DNA of 64,000 nt. Source: Chenopodium formosanum. Its lineage: Eukaryota; Streptophyta; Magnoliopsida; Caryophyllales; Amaranthaceae. Both the position numbers and the translations under genes were made by a program. How positions within the stretch are numbered: the stretch's first letter is position 1; the number at the start of each line of letters is the position of its first letter. Under the pieces are notes generated by a model. The model was not told where the DNA came from and searched no databases. It worked only from the letters and a program-made list of their open reading frames with translations. Positions 61,870 through 64,000 of this stretch are shown piece after piece. The stretch is from the NCBI GenBank assembly GCA_024500155.1, contig CM044862.1, forward strand, positions 44,526,001 to 44,590,000. Direction: 5' to 3'.

Positions 61870-62430
61870 AAATGAAAGTCAAACACATTCAAATAAATAT
61901 TTTTAAATCCAATGAAAGTCAAACACATTCAAACAAATCTTTTTGAATCAAAATAAAGTCAAACACATTAAAAAAAACCATTTCGAATCAAATGAAAGTC
62001 ATACACATTACAACGAAGCTTTTTGAATAAAAAGAAAGTCAAACACATTCAAACAAAGCATTTGGAATCTAATGAAAGTCAAACACATTCAAATATATCT
62101 TTTTGAATCAAAATAAAGTCAAACACATTCAAATAAAGTTTTTTGAATCAAATGAAAGTCAAACACATTCAAATAAATATTTTTAAATCCAATGAAAGTC
62201 AAACACATTCAAACAAATCTTTTTGAATCAAAATAAAGTCAAACACATTAAAAAAAAGCATTTCGAATCAAATGAAAGTCATACACATTACAACGAAGCT
62301 TTTTGAATAAAAAGAAAGTCAAACACATTCAAACAAAGCATTTGGAATCTAATGAAAGTCAAACACATTCAAATATATCTTTTTGAATCAAAATAAAGTC
62401 AAACACATTCAAATAAAGCTTTTTGAATCA
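61870..62430. repeat. 280-bp higher-order repeat (seven monomers), nearly identical copies
   Basis: AAATAAATATTTTTAAATCC occurs at 61891 and 62171, 280 bp apart. Between them the rare CATACACATTACAACGAAGC, CATTTCGAATC and CATTTGGAATCTAATG variants follow in the same order, with only one or two differences seen. This is probably the most recent local duplication in the window. Confidence 0.82.
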
Positions 62431-63545
62431 AATGAAAGTCAAACACATTCAAACAAAGCTTTTTGAATCAAATGAATGTCAAATACATTCAAACAAATCT
62501 TTTTAAATCAAATGAAAGCCAAACACATTCAAACAAAGGTTTTAAATCAAAGAAAAGTCAAACACATTCAAACAAAGATTTTTGAATCAAATTAAAGGGA
62601 AACACATTCAAATAAATCTTTTTGAATCGAAATAAAGTCAAACACATTCAAAGAAAGCTTTTTGAATCTAATGAAAGTCAAACACATTCAAACAAAGCTT
62701 TTTGAATCAAATGAAGTTTAAACACATGCATACAAATCTTTTTGGATCGAAATACAGTCAAACATATTCAAACAAAGCTTTATGAATTAAAAGAAAGTTA
62801 AACACATTCTATCAATTCTTTTTGAAACAATAAAAAGTAAAACACATTCAAACAAAGTTTTTTTAATCAAAAGAAAGTCAAACACATTGAAACAAAGTGT
62901 TTTGAATCAAATGAAAATCAAACTCATTCAAACAAATATTTTTAAATCATATGAAAGTCAAACACATTCGAACAAATCTTTTTGAATCAAATGAAAGTCA
63001 AACATATTCAAAAAAAGCTTTTTGAACCAAATGAAAGTCAAACAAATTCAAATAAATATTTATGAAACAAAATAAAGTGAAACACATTGAAACAAATATT
63101 TTTAAATCATATGAAAGTAAAAAACATTCAAACATAGCTTTTTGACTCAAATGAAAGTTAAACACATTTAAACAAAGCTTTTTAAATCATATGGAAGTTA
63201 AACACATTCGAACAAAGCTTCATGAATCAAATGAAAGTCAAACACATTCAAACAATGCTTTTTTAATCAAATAAAAGTCAAACACATTGAAACAAACATT
63301 TTTAAATCATATGAAATTCAAACACACTCAAACATAGCTTTTTGAATCAAATGAAAGTCAAACACATTCAAAAAAAGCTTTTTGAATCAATTGAAAGTTA
63401 AACACATTCAAACATTTATAAATTATATGAAAGTCAAACACATTCAAACAAAGCTTTTTGAATCAAATGAAAGTCAAACACATTCAAATAAAGCCTTTTG
63501 AATCAAATGAAAGTCAAACACATTCAAACAAAGCTTTATGAATCG

Positions 63546-64000
63546 GGTTTTGTTTTAGAGAGAGAAACTCTAGCTTCTCTCTAGCCCTTTGAAGAAGGAT
63601 CCCGGTGGTTGCCTTCATCGGATTTGCTCTTTAAAGGGTTAGATAAGGAAGCTTGTTTCTTGTTCTTCATTGCTGTCAAAATACAAACCCTTAGGGCATT
63701 TGGAACTCGGATCTGTTCTTCATTCTTCTCTCAAGGCTGAAGAAGGGCTCGTTTTCTGGTGGGTGTGTTGGGTGATTCGGCTGCTGGACGGTGCTGCGAG
63801 GTTAATTTCCTTCTTCGATTTTCTGGGTTCTTTGCTCAAGATTGAAGAAGGGTCTAAGTTCGGTGTTCTGGTGGTTGTTCTGGTTGGCGCGGCGGCTGGG
63901 CGGTGTTTCAGGATATTTTTCCCAGCAGCCGGATTGTGTTGAAAGTGTCGATTTTTCATTTGCTGGGCTGATTCCGGTTGGTTGCTGGGCGGTGGTTTGA
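63546..64000 (+). other. Non-satellite, GC-richer segment, possibly the 5' UTR of a fifth LINE
   Basis: Satellite stops abruptly at GAATCGG. The new sequence has TTTTAGAGAGAGAAACTCTAGC and CTTCTCTCTAGCCC near its start, then two loosely repeated parts (about 63728-63805 and 63835-63905) sharing CTCAAG, TTGAAGAAGGG, TTCTGGTGG and GCTGGRCGGTG. The junction is at the same phase of the monomer as the 5' ends of LINE-2 and LINE-3. A frame of 90 codons at 63670-63942 has no recognisable domain and I do not call it a gene. A LINE 5' UTR is the best guess; other insertions or flanking DNA are possible. Confidence 0.4.

Larger units (their letters stand above)
53495..63545. repeat. 40-bp satellite, array 6 (about 10 kb)
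   Basis: The longest uninterrupted block. Same monomer and strand, with the GCTTTTTGAATC, TATATCTTTTTGAATC and ATATTTTTAAATCATATG classes common. Higher-order duplications: 240 bp at about 55379-55840, 280 bp at about 61870-62430, and a segment near 58540-58740 repeated at about 61725-61925. The last monomer reads GCTTTATGAATCGG and then meets non-satellite sequence. No genes. Confidence 0.96.

Noticed and set aside
63670..63942. 90-codon hydrophobic frame at the window end
   Set aside because: It lies in a loosely tandem, GC-rich non-coding segment; both strands are open over the same bases and no domain is recognisable.
1..64000. tRNA, rRNA, or host protein-coding gene
   Set aside because: None was recognised on either strand; all domain-bearing frames belong to LINEs or the LTR element.

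Overview
This window is repeat-only heterochromatin from a flowering plant. No host gene could be supported. About 34.9 kb (roughly 54%) is one AT-rich satellite with a 40-bp monomer, in six blocks separated by transposon insertions. The insertions are four L1-type non-LTR retrotransposons (LINEs) of the plant DUF4283 + CCHC knuckle + endonuclease + reverse transcriptase + zf-RVT type, one solo LTR, and one complete but pol-less LTR retrotransposon with Athila-like features. At 63546 the array gives way to GC-richer DNA that may be the 5' end of a fifth LINE. All clearly oriented insertions lie on the + strand. The LINE protein style and a 40-bp minisatellite suggest a Chenopodium-type Amaranthaceae genome, perhaps the B genome, from which I recall a 40-bp satellite family being described. 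That assignment is inference, not a sequence match.

Layout: 1-4896 LINE-1 (5' end outside the window); 4897-13022 array 1; 13023-18122 LINE-2, full length; 18123-26118 array 2; 26119-28102 solo LTR; 28103-30752 array 3; 30753-39584 LTR retrotransposon; 39585-43854 array 4; 43855-49154 LINE-3, full length; 49155-50914 array 5; 50915-53494 LINE-4, 5'-truncated; 53495-63545 array 6; 63546-64000 unclassified.

LINE-1 plus array 1 and LINE-2 plus array 2 are two copies of one segment, about 13.2 kb apart. They share the same disabling mutations, the same 3' flank and the same order of satellite variants, so an already dead LINE was copied together with its array. Smaller duplications of 80, 120, 240 and 280 bp and about 0.67, 2.2, 2.8, 3.2 and 9 kb are nested in the arrays, and several copies differ by whole monomers, as expected of unequal exchange.

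Every protein-coding remnant belongs to a transposon and is broken. The parts worth following up are: the shared position in the monomer where the LINEs inserted; the ATGA overlap between LINE ORF1 and ORF2; paired 3'-UTR hairpins exactly 60 bp apart in all four LINEs; a monomer with no CG or CHG cytosines; and a pol-less LTR element with extra polypurine-tract-like motifs. The many open frames across the arrays are by-products of a 40-nt repeat that leaves two + frames open, not genes. All comparisons here were made by eye; no alignment or database search was run.
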